64,000 bases of DNA from Rubripirellula reticaptiva (GTDB lineage Bacteria > Planctomycetota > Planctomycetia > Pirellulales > Pirellulaceae). A program made the position numbers and the translations under genes. The stretch spans positions 1,364,001 to 1,428,000 of the forward strand of contig NZ_SJPX01000001.1 of assembly GCF_007860175.1 (NCBI RefSeq). Direction: 5' to 3'. The notes beneath the pieces were generated by a model. It was not told the origin of the DNA. It saw nothing but the letters and a program-made list of their open reading frames with translations, and did no database searches. This document shows, one piece after another, positions 55,542 to 64,000 of this stretch; position 1 is the stretch's first letter, and each line of letters begins with the position of its first letter.

Positions 55542-58500
55542 CTATTCAGACTCTCGCCACGAATTCACCGCTGCTGCTTGGGGCAAGTCGCATTGGCGGA
55601 ACTTGGTGATTCGTCCGTCAGAATCGTCGTACAACAACATCGTTGCTGCGGACAATTCCGCGGCGATCGGCGAATCAATCAGTAATGATGAATCGGAAGG
55701 GTTCATGGGGCCAAGGATCCGCAGTTCCAAGTCATGTTGGCTGCCTCGCGGTAGCCAGCGTGAAAATGTTTCGGCGGAACCGCAAACGACTACCGTGAAC
55801 ACGCCGGCGGCGGGACCATCGCGAAGCAAACTCTGAAGGGCTGAAGATCCGCTTGCCGCTCCGGCCGAGTCGAGCGAGAAGTTGAACGACTCGTCTTGTC
55901 GCAGGTCTCGGAACCGTTCCAGCGGATCGACGACCACAACGATCGGCGGTGCATCGTGCGATTCGTCGCCTCGCGCCGTCACCAATTCGCTGAGCCGAAC
56001 GATTTCGGATTCGCTATCGCGAGTCTTGACGCAATGGACCTTCGCGCCGGATGCTTCGATCCATGGTGCCAGTGATTCACTGTCGCCGACACGTGATCCG
56101 TCCAAGTAGACGATTTCCAAATCCTTTCGCGATTTGGCGAACCCAGATAGTGTCGTCGCCAATATGGCTGCTCGTGAATCCGGCGGAGTGATCAGTAGTA
56201 CGTTTCGTCCCGTGTTTCGGGCGAGCGACAGGCCAATCGGTGGGCCGATTTCAACCGATTCGCCTAGCAGGCCTGTGATCGTTCCTGGGGTTGATTCCTT
56301 GATGGCTGAGTTTGCCAAAATCGGCGACCATCGGCACGGACGGTTGCCTTCGAAAATGACCGGTGGCGACATCTGCGACTGGTAGGATTCATCGCGGGCC
56401 GTGATCGAACTTAGCATCTCGCGGTGACGTTGTGACGAGAGCCACGCAACTTGGAAAGGCTGGTTGCCTTCGACCAGACCGCCGGCGTTGTTGTAGATTG
56501 CTTCGCCGGGACGACTGATCAAACGGGCCGCCGTGTTGTCGTCCGACAAGATCAAAGCTGCGTCAGATTCGCTGCACTGCATGGCAATACGAACGGCCAT
56601 TTGACCCAAAGTGGCGCGAGGCAATGAATATGCGCCTGCCAATGATTGACTGCTAAGCACGACGTGCATGCCGAACGAACGGCCTTGCCGAACCAAGCGG
56701 TCCAACAGCATGGCGCAGTCGCCCGCGATTCGATCGTCACGTACGAACAGTTCTTGGAATTCATCGATCACCAGCATCAATCGTGGCATCGATTGGCCAC
56801 TGGCGGTGCGGTAATCGCCTAGTTCCTGAACGCCGCTTGCGCGAAACTTTTCGCCTCGTTGTTGCAGTTCGTTGTCAAGTCGCTGCAGCACGCTGCGTCC
56901 AAACTCTCGTTCGCTTTCGATTCCGATCACACGTGCGTGCGGCAAACCGATATCGGCGTACGGTTTGAACTCGACGCCTTTCTTAAAGTCCAGCAAATAG
57001 TATTGAAGTTCATCAGGGCGATAACGATACGCGCCCGACGTGATGATCGAATGCAGCAGCGTGCTTTTTCCCGAACCGGTCTTACCGGCGATCAGCACGT
57101 GTTGACGGACGCCTTCCCCCAGTTCGATGCTAAGGGATCGGTTAGCACCTTGGCTGCCCACAGCAATTGAGATCTCGTCGGATGTGGATCCTTTGCCTTC
57201 GATGATGCCAGCCAAAACCGAATCGAGTGGAATCTCGACATGCGAAGCGGCGACCGCGGCCGTACCAATCTTTTCGACCAGAGCCGGGCGAATCGCTGTC
57301 GACGGCAGCGGTGCGGGGATGAAGGGAAGGTCTTCGAGCCCATCTTGCAGCAATGTCCATTTGCCGTCGGCATCAACTTTCAGCGACATTACTTTGTCGC
57401 CGCTGGGGATTGGCATGTCCGAAGGCCAAGGCTTGTCCTGATCGCAAATTAGGAGCGTGAAAATGCCGCATCGCAGTCCGCTCTCAATCAACGCACGCAG
57501 GTGTCCGTATCCTTCACGCGATAGGCTGTCGGGGAAACCCACCGCGGCGATTGCTCGGTACGGCTCGGCCATGGATCCGGCCAATTCGTTGTAGTCTTCG
57601 ATCCGTTCGAATCGATCCCGTAAGCTCGACTGTAAAACATCTTCAACGTGATGAGCCAGTTCGGCTAATCGTGCCTCGATCTTTTGGTCGGTTGTCCAAA
57701 CTCGGTGGCTGACGATGGCGGGGTCATGGTCGGTCAATGCCATGAAGCTGGTGAAGTGCTGGCCACGTCCGAGCGGATCGATCAGCGTCAATTTAGCTCG
57801 CGATGGCGGCGCACTGCACAACAGTCGCCAAAGAAATTGGTGTGCTAATTCGAGGGCTGCATCCATCGATCCCGGTGCCGCGTGGATCACCAAACTGCTG
57901 TGGATACGGCGGTGCAACACAACGGGCAATTCGCTTGGGATTTCTGCGTCGGCCAGCATTTCGGGCAGTGATTCACCCGAGTTGGCAACGGCGACCTCGG
58001 GGGTGCCGTTGTTGTTTGGGGAGTGGTTGTTTGGGTTCTCGGGCGGTGGCGTCGACAGCAGCTTTCGTAGTTGGCCATCAACTCGCAGAGTGCCGATCGG
58101 GACAAAATCGATTGATGGTGACGTATCGCCGGGATCTGAATTTAGCACGGTATCCCAGTCCGGCGCTTTTTGTTTGGCCGCTTGCTCGGTCAACGAAATT
58201 CGCTTTAGCCCATGTCCGACACCGGCTTTCAAGCGAACGCCGAGGTGCTGCATTTCTGCAAATCGGGCGGCTGCGTTAGATTCGCGTCGCTGCTGGGTTG
58301 ATTGTTCATTTGATGACAATCGGCTGGTGATGTCCTTGGCCACCAACTCTGCTCTGGATCGCATCATGTTGGTGACGATCGCAGATTGCTTGCTGTATTC
58401 TGCGTTTGTGGATTCGATTGTTTGGAGTAGTTTTTGGCGAAGTGCGGTTTGCTCTTCCGCGAGTCGTTGCTCGAGTGCAATGAGTTGCTCGCCTTTCCAT

Positions 58501-59492
58501 CGCTTCGCTGCTTGCAAGTGAGCATCACGGCGTGAAACCAAATCACTGGATGCATCGGCGGCCGTCTTGTTTGCAATCTTTCGTCCCGCCGCCGCACATT
58601 CTTCCGCGGCCAATCGGATGCGTTCTGCACGCGGGTACAGTTGTCTTGTCATTCGCTTCAGAGGCCAAAGCAGAATCAAGTATGCAGCAAATCCCAGCAA
58701 ACCGGCTGGCAAGACACCTGCGGCCATCCACAACCACGGCGGGTGCGGGGCCACAAAGTAGGCCACGATCGCCCACAGAACAATGAAGATCGCGACACCG
58801 ATCGGAAGGTAGAACTTGTCAACGATTTGCGAAGCCACGCCGGTCTGCATTTCATCGACGACCTTTGTCGATTGACGTGTCAAAGCGGCGATCGAATCGA
58901 CCGTCATTTGAACGGACTCGGGCGCTGCGACTCGCATGTCTTCGTCGGGATCCGTCGTCGGTTGGACCTCGGGCAATCGATCGAGTCGCCGGATCGTTAA
59001 CGCCCGCGCCCACTCTAGATTGTCGTGAATCTTGGTCAACGAATCGTCGATCCGCTTGATCTCCTTGCGTTTGACTTGGCCGGGTTGGTTCTTGCGATTT
59101 TCGTATTGCTGCAGCACCGCTTGACGCCGCGCATCGACTTTTCGTTCGATGCCTTTTGTTTCGTCGGCCTGTTTGCGACGAAAGACGACCGCTAAGCGGT
59201 TCAAATCCATCCGATTGGCAACTGCCTTGGACTCGTAGGCGAATGTCAGTTCCTCTTCGGACTGGTCCCACTTGGAGAGCATTTCGCGACGAATTTTCCG
59301 GCACCGTTCCATTTCGGCGGCGCGTCCCGATGTCAAATCGGTTTCTTCGGAATCGCGTTGTTGGGCGTGCTTGGCCAGCAGGTGCTGTCGTTGCTGAAGG
59401 GATGAAGTGATTCGTTCCGATAAGCCGTCGAGTAGTCTTTTTTGGCGGCGAACGTCGAAGAGGCCGGCGGGGCGAACAGTGGTATCTTTCAT
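55542..59492 (-). CDS. two-TM FtsK/SpoIIIE-type ATPase with coiled coils, EccC-like
   Basis: The 1316-residue protein has long charged coiled-coil segments (about 15-165 and 285-445) on both sides of two membrane helices (228-249 and 252-276). Three ATPase-like regions follow. The first (about 525-725) keeps the fold but lacks a P-loop. The second (about 760-1010) is canonical, with GKTGSGKST at 803-811 and Walker B RLMLVIDEF at 904-912. The third (about 1075-1300) is degenerate (RNVLLITPPDSRAAIL). Two membrane helices plus three tandem ATPase regions is the plan of EccC/YukB of type VII secretion; FtsK proper has one ATPase domain and a gamma domain, not seen here. It is the last gene of a leftward operon with the WXG-like gene. 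Confidence 0.85.
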   Translation of the reverse strand: MKDTTVRPAGLFDVRRQKRLLDGLSERITSSLQQRQHLLAKHAQQRDSEETDLTSGRAAEMERCRKIRREMLSKWDQSEEELTFAYESKAVANRMDLNRLAVVFRRKQADETKGIERKVDARRQAVLQQYENRKNQPGQVKRKEIKRIDDSLTKIHDNLEWARALTIRRLDRLPEVQPTTDPDEDMRVAAPESVQMTVDSIAALTRQSTKVVDEMQTGVASQIVDKFYLPIGVAIFIVLWAIVAYFVAPHPPWLWMAAGVLPAGLLGFAAYLILLWPLKRMTRQLYPRAERIRLAAEECAAAGRKIANKTAADASSDLVSRRDAHLQAAKRWKGEQLIALEQRLAEEQTALRQKLLQTIESTNAEYSKQSAIVTNMMRSRAELVAKDITSRLSSNEQSTQQRRESNAAARFAEMQHLGVRLKAGVGHGLKRISLTEQAAKQKAPDWDTVLNSDPGDTSPSIDFVPIGTLRVDGQLRKLLSTPPPENPNNHSPNNNGTPEVAVANSGESLPEMLADAEIPSELPVVLHRRIHSSLVIHAAPGSMDAALELAHQFLWRLLCSAPPSRAKLTLIDPLGRGQHFTSFMALTDHDPAIVSHRVWTTDQKIEARLAELAHHVEDVLQSSLRDRFERIEDYNELAGSMAEPYRAIAAVGFPDSLSREGYGHLRALIESGLRCGIFTLLICDQDKPWPSDMPIPSGDKVMSLKVDADGKWTLLQDGLEDLPFIPAPLPSTAIRPALVEKIGTAAVAASHVEIPLDSVLAGIIEGKGSTSDEISIAVGSQGANRSLSIELGEGVRQHVLIAGKTGSGKSTLLHSIITSGAYRYRPDELQYYLLDFKKGVEFKPYADIGLPHARVIGIESEREFGRSVLQRLDNELQQRGEKFRASGVQELGDYRTASGQSMPRLMLVIDEFQELFVRDDRIAGDCAMLLDRLVRQGRSFGMHVVLSSQSLAGAYSLPRATLGQMAVRIAMQCSESDAALILSDDNTAARLISRPGEAIYNNAGGLVEGNQPFQVAWLSSQRHREMLSSITARDESYQSQMSPPVIFEGNRPCRWSPILANSAIKESTPGTITGLLGESVEIGPPIGLSLARNTGRNVLLITPPDSRAAILATTLSGFAKSRKDLEIVYLDGSRVGDSESLAPWIEASGAKVHCVKTRDSESEIVRLSELVTARGDESHDAPPIVVVVDPLERFRDLRQDESFNFSLDSAGAASGSSALQSLLRDGPAAGVFTVVVCGSAETFSRWLPRGSQHDLELRILGPMNPSDSSLLIDSPIAAELSAATMLLYDDSDGRITKFRQCDLPQAAAVNSWRESE

Positions 59493-59596
59493 GATGAGCA
59501 GCCAATCGAAGAGCAAGCGTCGACGACGAGGATGGCGTCGCACTGGCCTACTATTCTATCATCCGCGGTCGCCCGCAATGACTATCGGAGCCAACG

Positions 59597-59851
59597 TCAA
59601 TCTGACTTATTGCCAGTCATTTCGTCATCCAAAGCTCGTTCGGCCTTGCGTACAGCGTCGCTGAAGTCTCGCAGCGCCGCCGAGAACCGATTCAGGCTCG
59701 GTCCCAGGCTGGTCAGGTTTTCTTGTTCAAACTTGGCTCGCCGCTCGTCCTGCCACGTTTCGCGGACATCGGACCAGAGCCGAGCGAATTCGACGAAGTC
59801 TCGCTGCAAACGGTTTTCGCAATCGGTCACTCGTCCTAGATTGAAAGCCAT
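59597..59851 (-). CDS. small helical-hairpin protein resembling WXG100 effectors
   Basis: The 84-residue protein is predicted as two helices (about 8-30 and 50-75). The turn contains W33-Q34-D35 followed six residues later by F41 (TWQDERRAKF), the layout of W-x-G ... F/Y in WXG100 proteins with Asp replacing Gly. The second helix has heptad-like hydrophobic positions (SLNRFSAALRDFSDAVRKAERAL). There is no signal peptide. The gene lies three bases after the HEAT gene stop and 104 bp before the FtsK-type gene, so it sits where a type VII substrate or adaptor would. The family match is by eye only. Confidence 0.7.
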   Translation of the reverse strand: MAFNLGRVTDCENRLQRDFVEFARLWSDVRETWQDERRAKFEQENLTSLGPSLNRFSAALRDFSDAVRKAERALDDEMTGNKSD

Positions 59852-59854
59852 CTG

Positions 59855-61399
59855 CTAGCTCGTTTCGTCGACGGAAGTCGGGTTAAAGGTCCGCAGCATT
59901 TTTCGACCTTTATAAAGATTAAATAGATCGCCGGGCGTGATCGGACGCAGTCGTCCGCCAACGGGATAGTCGATCGTTTCGAGTCCATCGGTCACCACGG
60001 CGCACGGTTTGTTGTCTCGCATCGCCATGAATACGCCCGCTTTTTCTTCTAGAAAGAAACCCAACAACGCAGGCTTCAGCGATTCATAGCCTGTCTGTTC
60101 GAGGTGCTTTTGAAACGCGTTCATGAAACGTATTTGCACTTCATTGAGATGTTCGGCCGCGACAGTGAAAATCTCGGGATGCTCGGCGTGCCAACCAGCA
60201 TAGATCGCATAGATGTCAGCCATCGCAAAGTCGGCGACGTCAGCCGACATCGCAAATGTGACCGGTCCGGTCATGCCAACATTCGAATAGATGCGTTCAC
60301 CAAAGTTGTATTCAAAGCGTACCAAGTGAATATCAACGGGATCGGTAAAGCTTGGCCACAGCATCCGCTTGGTATCGACGACTTCGACGCTGGTTGGAGG
60401 CACGCCCATCTGTTGTGGTTGGCTTAGCCAGAGCGACAATTCGGATTCGGCCGTCGAGGTGTCGCTGCGATATTGTTCTTCGACGCGATTGCCCAGCCCA
60501 AGTTCATCGGCATAGTGGATCGCACGAAGCCGCGCGGTTGGATCTTTGGTCAGTTCTATCAGGCGGGCCTTGCCGTCCGAGTCGCCCAAACGAGCCAACG
60601 CACCGGCTGCTTCGCATTGCACGCGGCGATGTTTTAGATCGAGTGCTTGGTGCAGCTTTCCGATCGAGCTTTCTTGGCCAAGCATTCCGACCGTGTCGCA
60701 TAGCGAAACCGCAAGCGCTACCGCTTCGCCCAATCGGTTTTGAACGGTGTCGACATCGTCTCCGAATGTGTGTGGGTCTTCCTCGAAGCGGGCGAGTCGG
60801 CCACTGATTTCGCCAAGCAGCAAGTTCAGTGTTTCGATGCGATCGGTCGCCGGATGAACGGCCACCCGTTGTTTGCGAAAGAGGTAGTTCGTCAGATCCA
60901 AAATCGGTGACGCCAGTGACGGGTGCTGGATCGCACCGAGCAGTTCGGGATAGATGGCATCGGTCGGCCAGTCATCGTTTTGCATCAACGGGCTAAGTAC
61001 CTGAGCCGCTTCGATCCACTTTTCGGGCGGCGATAATTGCAGCATGCCCATTAGGCGTGCCAGCGACAGTTGGCTGCGGATCGTCGCCAACAGGTGCAAC
61101 AGCAGATATCGGTTGGGCGTGCCTACCGGCAGCGTCTTTTCAATGACCTCGATCTCGTCGATATTCAGGCTCGCGATCGTCTCTTGCCCGGCTTGCAACA
61201 TCACCGTGTGAAGGACTCGCAGAATACCGCCGACAATCGCCGCATCGGATTTTCCGATGATTTCGGCGTTTGCGGCAAGCTCGGCGAGCAGCGTGGGGCC
61301 GTGGTCGATGGCCGATTCGGCCAGTTCACGTAGCCGCCATCCAGCCGCGACGGGGTCTGCCTGGTCACCCAAAAGTTGGTCGAGAGATTCTTCAAACAC
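59855..61399 (-). CDS. HEAT-repeat protein with unknown C-terminal domain
   Basis: The 514-residue protein is helical for about the first 330 residues, with HEAT/ARM-type units (HRRVQCEAAGALARLGDSDGKARLIELTKDPTARLRAIHYADELGLG). The C-terminal 170 residues form an alpha/beta domain I do not recognise (FTDPVDIHLVRFEYNFG, SNVGMTGPVTFAMSADVADF, KPALLGFFLEEKAGVFMAMRDNKPCAVVTDG). There is no signal peptide or membrane helix. It is the first gene of the leftward operon with the WXG-like and FtsK-type genes, three bases before the WXG-like start, so a chaperone or scaffold role in that system is likely. Confidence 0.75.
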   Translation of the reverse strand: MFEESLDQLLGDQADPVAAGWRLRELAESAIDHGPTLLAELAANAEIIGKSDAAIVGGILRVLHTVMLQAGQETIASLNIDEIEVIEKTLPVGTPNRYLLLHLLATIRSQLSLARLMGMLQLSPPEKWIEAAQVLSPLMQNDDWPTDAIYPELLGAIQHPSLASPILDLTNYLFRKQRVAVHPATDRIETLNLLLGEISGRLARFEEDPHTFGDDVDTVQNRLGEAVALAVSLCDTVGMLGQESSIGKLHQALDLKHRRVQCEAAGALARLGDSDGKARLIELTKDPTARLRAIHYADELGLGNRVEEQYRSDTSTAESELSLWLSQPQQMGVPPTSVEVVDTKRMLWPSFTDPVDIHLVRFEYNFGERIYSNVGMTGPVTFAMSADVADFAMADIYAIYAGWHAEHPEIFTVAAEHLNEVQIRFMNAFQKHLEQTGYESLKPALLGFFLEEKAGVFMAMRDNKPCAVVTDGLETIDYPVGGRLRPITPGDLFNLYKGRKMLRTFNPTSVDETS

Positions 61400-61607
61400 G
61401 AGATAAAACTGTGGTCAGCGGTGAAGGATAAGCGATGGAATTACCTTTATCCCATGATTTGGCGTCTGGCCCAAGGTGCGGATAACCCTGCTCTACGACG
61501 CGTTGAATCTTTGAACCTGTTGCCCACTGGTTTCGTAACAATGCGTGAAGAACTTGTAAATTGACAAGAAACACGTCTAGCGGCGGCTGGACGCTTTCGA
61601 TACGGTG

Positions 61608-61628
61608 AAAATTGAAAATCTCAATTTT
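61608..61628. promoter_or_regulatory. perfect AT-rich inverted repeat before the His-rich gene
   Basis: AAAATTGA at 61608-61615 is repeated inverted as TCAATTTT at 61621-61628 with a five-base spacer. It lies 33 bp before the His-rich protein start and just upstream of a TAATAT -10-like box (61647-61652). The spacing suits a dimeric repressor such as a metal regulator. No binding factor can be named. Confidence 0.45.
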
Positions 61629-61661
61629 TTGTGCGATTTTGATTGGTAATATCGAAGACTG

Positions 61662-62096
61662 ATGGTCTGGATCACTCGCCTCGCTCTGATTGCTTATTTG
61701 GTTGGCGGCTGGCTTTTGCCCGCGTCGCACTTCCATGCGCATTCGGTGGCGGGGTGTGGCAGCCATGCTCATTCAGATGCCGGTCCAGCCTGCGGGCACA
61801 GTCACGACCACTCGGGACATCACTTTCACGCCAATACGGTCGATGATGCCGAACCGGGCTCTTTCCAACAGTTTGCCGGCGGTGCGATCGACCAGCGTGC
61901 GGCATCTGATCGTTGCCACGATGGTTTGTGTGCGATTTGTGCTGCCCGATCTCTGTCATCAACTGCGGTGCTGGCTTGGCAACTGCCGTCGTCGTTAGAT
62001 TTGTCGTGCCGCGAAGTCTGGATTGCAGATGACTGGATTGCGTCGTCCGACGAAGCCGGCGGCAATTGGACCAGGGGACCACCTGAGCAGGCATAA
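61662..62096 (+). CDS. exported His-rich, possibly metal-binding protein
   Basis: The 144-residue protein starts with a signal peptide or single helix ([20 protein letters not shown]). The next 40 residues are rich in His ([17 protein letters not shown] and [14 protein letters not shown]), which would bind Zn, Ni, Co or Cu. The C-terminal part has a [11 protein letters not shown] Cys set. It resembles small exported proteins found near metal transporters, but no transporter gene is adjacent. The possible -10 box is only 10 bp before the ATG, so the mRNA could be nearly leaderless. Confidence 0.65.
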   Translation: MVWITRLALIAYLVGGWLLPASHFHAHSVAGCGSHAHSDAGPACGHSHDHSGHHFHANTVDDAEPGSFQQFAGGAIDQRAASDRCHDGLCAICAARSLSSTAVLAWQLPSSLDLSCREVWIADDWIASSDEAGGNWTRGPPEQA

Positions 62097-62151
62097 CGTT
62101 CATTTGTTCGTTTTGCTTTTATTCATATCTCAGGTTCGGATTTCGTTTCCC

Positions 62152-63435
62152 ATGTTTGGTTTTTCTATGCGCGGCTATTGCTGCGCGGACGCTGCTTCGC
62201 GTCCGGTGTACAGTTCATCTCGTACTCGATTCAGTCGTACCGGCTTCACTTTGGTTGAACTGTTGGTGGTGATCGCCATCATTGGTGTGTTGGTCGGGTT
62301 GTTGTTGCCGGCTGTTCAAGCAGCTCGCGAGGCTGCCCGGCGAATGAGCTGCAGTAACAACTTCAAACAGATTGGACTGTCGCTGCACAACTATCATGCG
62401 GCTTACCGGCAATTGCCCCGGCACCTCGGTGGTACTTGGACCAACGGCAACTCGCCCGCCAACATGAACAATCAAATGTCGCTGTCGTTCTTGGTCGGGA
62501 TTTCGCCGTTCATGGAACAGCAGGCTCTTTGGGAACAGATTTCAAATCCCAATCAACGGCGCGTTGATGGTGGAATCCAGTCACCCGCGTTCCCTGCCAT
62601 GGGACCATCGCCGTGGGTTGCGCAGTACGTGCCTTGGCAAACTGAGTTGCCAACGCTGCGTTGCCCGAGCGATCCCGGTGTCGGGTTGCCATCATTTGGA
62701 CGAACAAACTACGCCGCTTGCGTTGGTGATTCGATCGTCGCGATGAATACCGGGCCAACTCAGATCGTTAACTCAGTGTTAACCAATCCGACGCCGGTAT
62801 CCGTCGTCGCCGAATCGCAAGCGTCATGTCGTGGTGTATTCGTCGCCCGCCGAGATACGCGTTTCCGTGACATCTTGGACGGACTGTCTAACACGATCAT
62901 GTGTGGCGAAATTGCAACCGATGTGGGTGATCGCAATACTCGCACTATCGCGGCGATCGAGAATGGTACCGATACAATTCGCGACGAGCCCGACTACTGT
63001 TTTCACGACGGTTTGGTCAGCCCCAAGCGGCCTAAGTTTTGGTCGGATGGTTCCGACGGAGGCGTCTCGCCAACGTTGGCAGGGGCCGACCAGGGCCGAG
63101 GTTATCGATGGGCGCATGGTGGAACGGTTTGGACGTCATTTAATACGATTTTGTCGCCAAACCGAGAATTGTGTTTAGGCGGCGCCGCTGGCGACGGAGT
63201 CAATTCTCCCGGTGTCGCATCGATCAGCAGTTACCACCAAGGCGGTGCACACGTCTTGATGTCCGATGGGGCGGTGAAATTCATCACTGACTCGATCGAA
63301 GCAGGCGACTTCGACACGCCCAACGTTCAGCTTGGTGGCACCGGTGGAGCCGCGCCCGGCAGTAAGAGCCCCTACGGACTTTGGGGAGCCTTGGGAACGC
63401 GAGCATCGGGCGAAGTGATCGGCGAAGAATTCTAA
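62152..63435 (+). CDS. DUF1559 prepilin-like protein
   Basis: The 427-residue protein starts with a type IV prepilin leader: after a basic stretch comes [35 protein letters not shown], with the conserved Gly before the cut site, Phe at +1 and Glu at +5. The rest is the DUF1559 domain, ending with the usual segment [19 protein letters not shown] and a Gly-rich tail. Such proteins are pseudopilins or surface fibres in planctomycetes, which encode many copies. ATG at 62167 is a possible alternative start. Confidence 0.92.
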   Translation: MFGFSMRGYCCADAASRPVYSSSRTRFSRTGFTLVELLVVIAIIGVLVGLLLPAVQAAREAARRMSCSNNFKQIGLSLHNYHAAYRQLPRHLGGTWTNGNSPANMNNQMSLSFLVGISPFMEQQALWEQISNPNQRRVDGGIQSPAFPAMGPSPWVAQYVPWQTELPTLRCPSDPGVGLPSFGRTNYAACVGDSIVAMNTGPTQIVNSVLTNPTPVSVVAESQASCRGVFVARRDTRFRDILDGLSNTIMCGEIATDVGDRNTRTIAAIENGTDTIRDEPDYCFHDGLVSPKRPKFWSDGSDGGVSPTLAGADQGRGYRWAHGGTVWTSFNTILSPNRELCLGGAAGDGVNSPGVASISSYHQGGAHVLMSDGAVKFITDSIEAGDFDTPNVQLGGTGGAAPGSKSPYGLWGALGTRASGEVIGEEF

Positions 63436-63493
63436 GTTGCAAAGCCATAAAAACTCGACGCTCAGGTAGCCTATCACTCAGGTTGTGCAGCAC

Positions 63494-64000
63494 TCAGGTT
63501 GCCGAACGTTGTACTTTCAAACCGCATCGCTGTTCGATGATCTCGAAATGGTGATGCAGATGGGCGGCCGCAAGCCAGGCGATCGCACGCACGGTCATGC
63601 GGTTGCCCGAGGCTTCTGCCGCACGGTCCCAGGCTTTGGGCTCAATTCGTCTCAGCAGCAGCAAGTTCGACTGACGCAGTGTCGCGATTTCGTTGACCAG
63701 ATTGCTGATCGTTCCCAACCCGAATCGACTGTCGGCATAGGCGTTTTCGTCCCACCCCGGCAGCTTCGTTGTGTCGCCCGCCGCGATTCGCAGCATACGG
63801 TACCCAAACACTCGTTCGGCGTCCGCAACATGGCCAAAGACTTGCCGGATCGTCCATTGATAGGGCGGATGAAGTTTGTCGACTTGCTCGGGGCTGAGAT
63901 GGCCGGAAAGTTCGCAAAGCCAAAAGAGTTGTTGATCCAGGGCCGTCACGGCGCAATCGCCGGCCATTCGGCTGACTAAATCGCATTGGTACGTTGAATC
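63494..64000 (-). CDS. DinB-like protein, 5' end cut by window edge
   Basis: The frame is open to the right edge; an internal ATG at 63967 is probably not the true start because the family usually has about 20-30 more residues first. The visible 168 residues follow the DinB/YfiT-type four-helix fold: WTIRQVFGHVADAERVFGYRMLRIAAGD with the metal His, and HLHHHFEIIEQR with the other His. These proteins are metal-binding and often thiol- or mycothiol-linked transferases. The exact role is unknown. Confidence 0.8.
   Translation of the reverse strand, partial: DSTYQCDLVSRMAGDCAVTALDQQLFWLCELSGHLSPEQVDKLHPPYQWTIRQVFGHVADAERVFGYRMLRIAAGDTTKLPGWDENAYADSRFGLGTISNLVNEIATLRQSNLLLLRRIEPKAWDRAAEASGNRMTVRAIAWLAAAHLHHHFEIIEQRCGLKVQRSAT

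Noticed and set aside
55542-59492. chromosome-partition FtsK
   Set aside because: It has two instead of four membrane helices, three ATPase-like regions and no gamma domain.
61376-61564. 62-codon plus-strand frame across the HEAT gene start
   Set aside because: It overlaps the coding start and promoter of the HEAT gene and has no ribosome site or family features.
1-64000. CRISPR array, tRNA, rRNA, intact insertion sequence or prophage
   Set aside because: No repeat-spacer pattern, no tRNA-like T-loop context, no transposase or integrase, and no phage genes were found by reading.

Overview
The window comes from a planctomycete, most likely a Pirellulaceae member close to Rhodopirellula. The evidence is the set of families present: SGNH/PVC-type dehydrogenase fusions, paired DUF1549/DUF1553 cytochrome and DUF1501 proteins, an ECF sigma factor followed by a FecR/LamG protein, a DUF1559 prepilin-like protein, a BBP7-type barrel and a PEP-CTERM-type protein. 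It is ordinary chromosomal DNA. I see no rRNA or tRNA gene, no CRISPR array, no intact insertion sequence and no prophage. Family names are read by eye from motifs; no database search was run.

Layout. 1-7.1 kb: a left-truncated SGNH/dehydrogenase protein, a BON-domain protein, a tandem-GGDEF diguanylate cyclase, a non-coding stretch with a good terminator and a possible small RNA, and a two-component pair. 7.2-11.1 kb: a translationally coupled three-gene unit (tail-anchored protein, ABC ATPase, ABC permease with a large propeller-like domain). 11-20 kb: PQQ-type propeller, TPR protein, a YdbS/YdbT-like bacterial PH pair, a serine hydrolase and a glycine-zipper protein. 20-24 kb: a large predicted surface protein (intimin-like barrel plus beta-helix), a PEP-CTERM protein and about 700 bp without a gene. 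24-31.6 kb: nrdR, a PH-domain protein, a GYF/zinc-ribbon protein, a Cys-rich BBP7-like barrel, a CpaC-N-like protein, an RNA methyltransferase and a GNAT-like protein. 31.8-39.7 kb: a ketoacyl-synthase homologue lacking the catalytic Cys, then the four-gene cassette sigma factor, FecR/LamG, cytochrome/DUF1549/DUF1553, DUF1501. 39.7-48.3 kb: lipoprotein, small membrane proteins, clpC, a metal-type Cys-pair protein, CYTH protein, propeller and thioredoxin. 48.3-53.5 kb: a second DUF1553/DUF1501 pair. 53.6-61.4 kb: the most interesting locus. 61.6-64 kb: a His-rich protein, a DUF1559 protein and a right-truncated DinB-like protein.

The 53.7-61.4 kb locus holds a CbxX/CfqX-type AAA ATPase (EccA-like), a 1316-residue two-TM FtsK/SpoIIIE-type ATPase with three ATPase-like regions (EccC-like), an 84-residue helical-hairpin protein resembling WXG100 proteins but with W-Q-D in place of W-x-G, and a HEAT-repeat protein with an unrecognised C-terminal domain. 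The last three form an operon and the AAA gene converges on it. This looks like a divergent type VII (ESX)-like apparatus in a planctomycete. It is an inference from architecture and gene neighbourhood.

Smaller points of interest are a tandemly duplicated Shine-Dalgarno plus start codon in front of the PH operon, a 12-bp repeat (three copies) between the second DUF1553 cassette and the EccA-like gene, a terminator with a stop codon in its loop, and a perfect inverted repeat in front of the His-rich protein.
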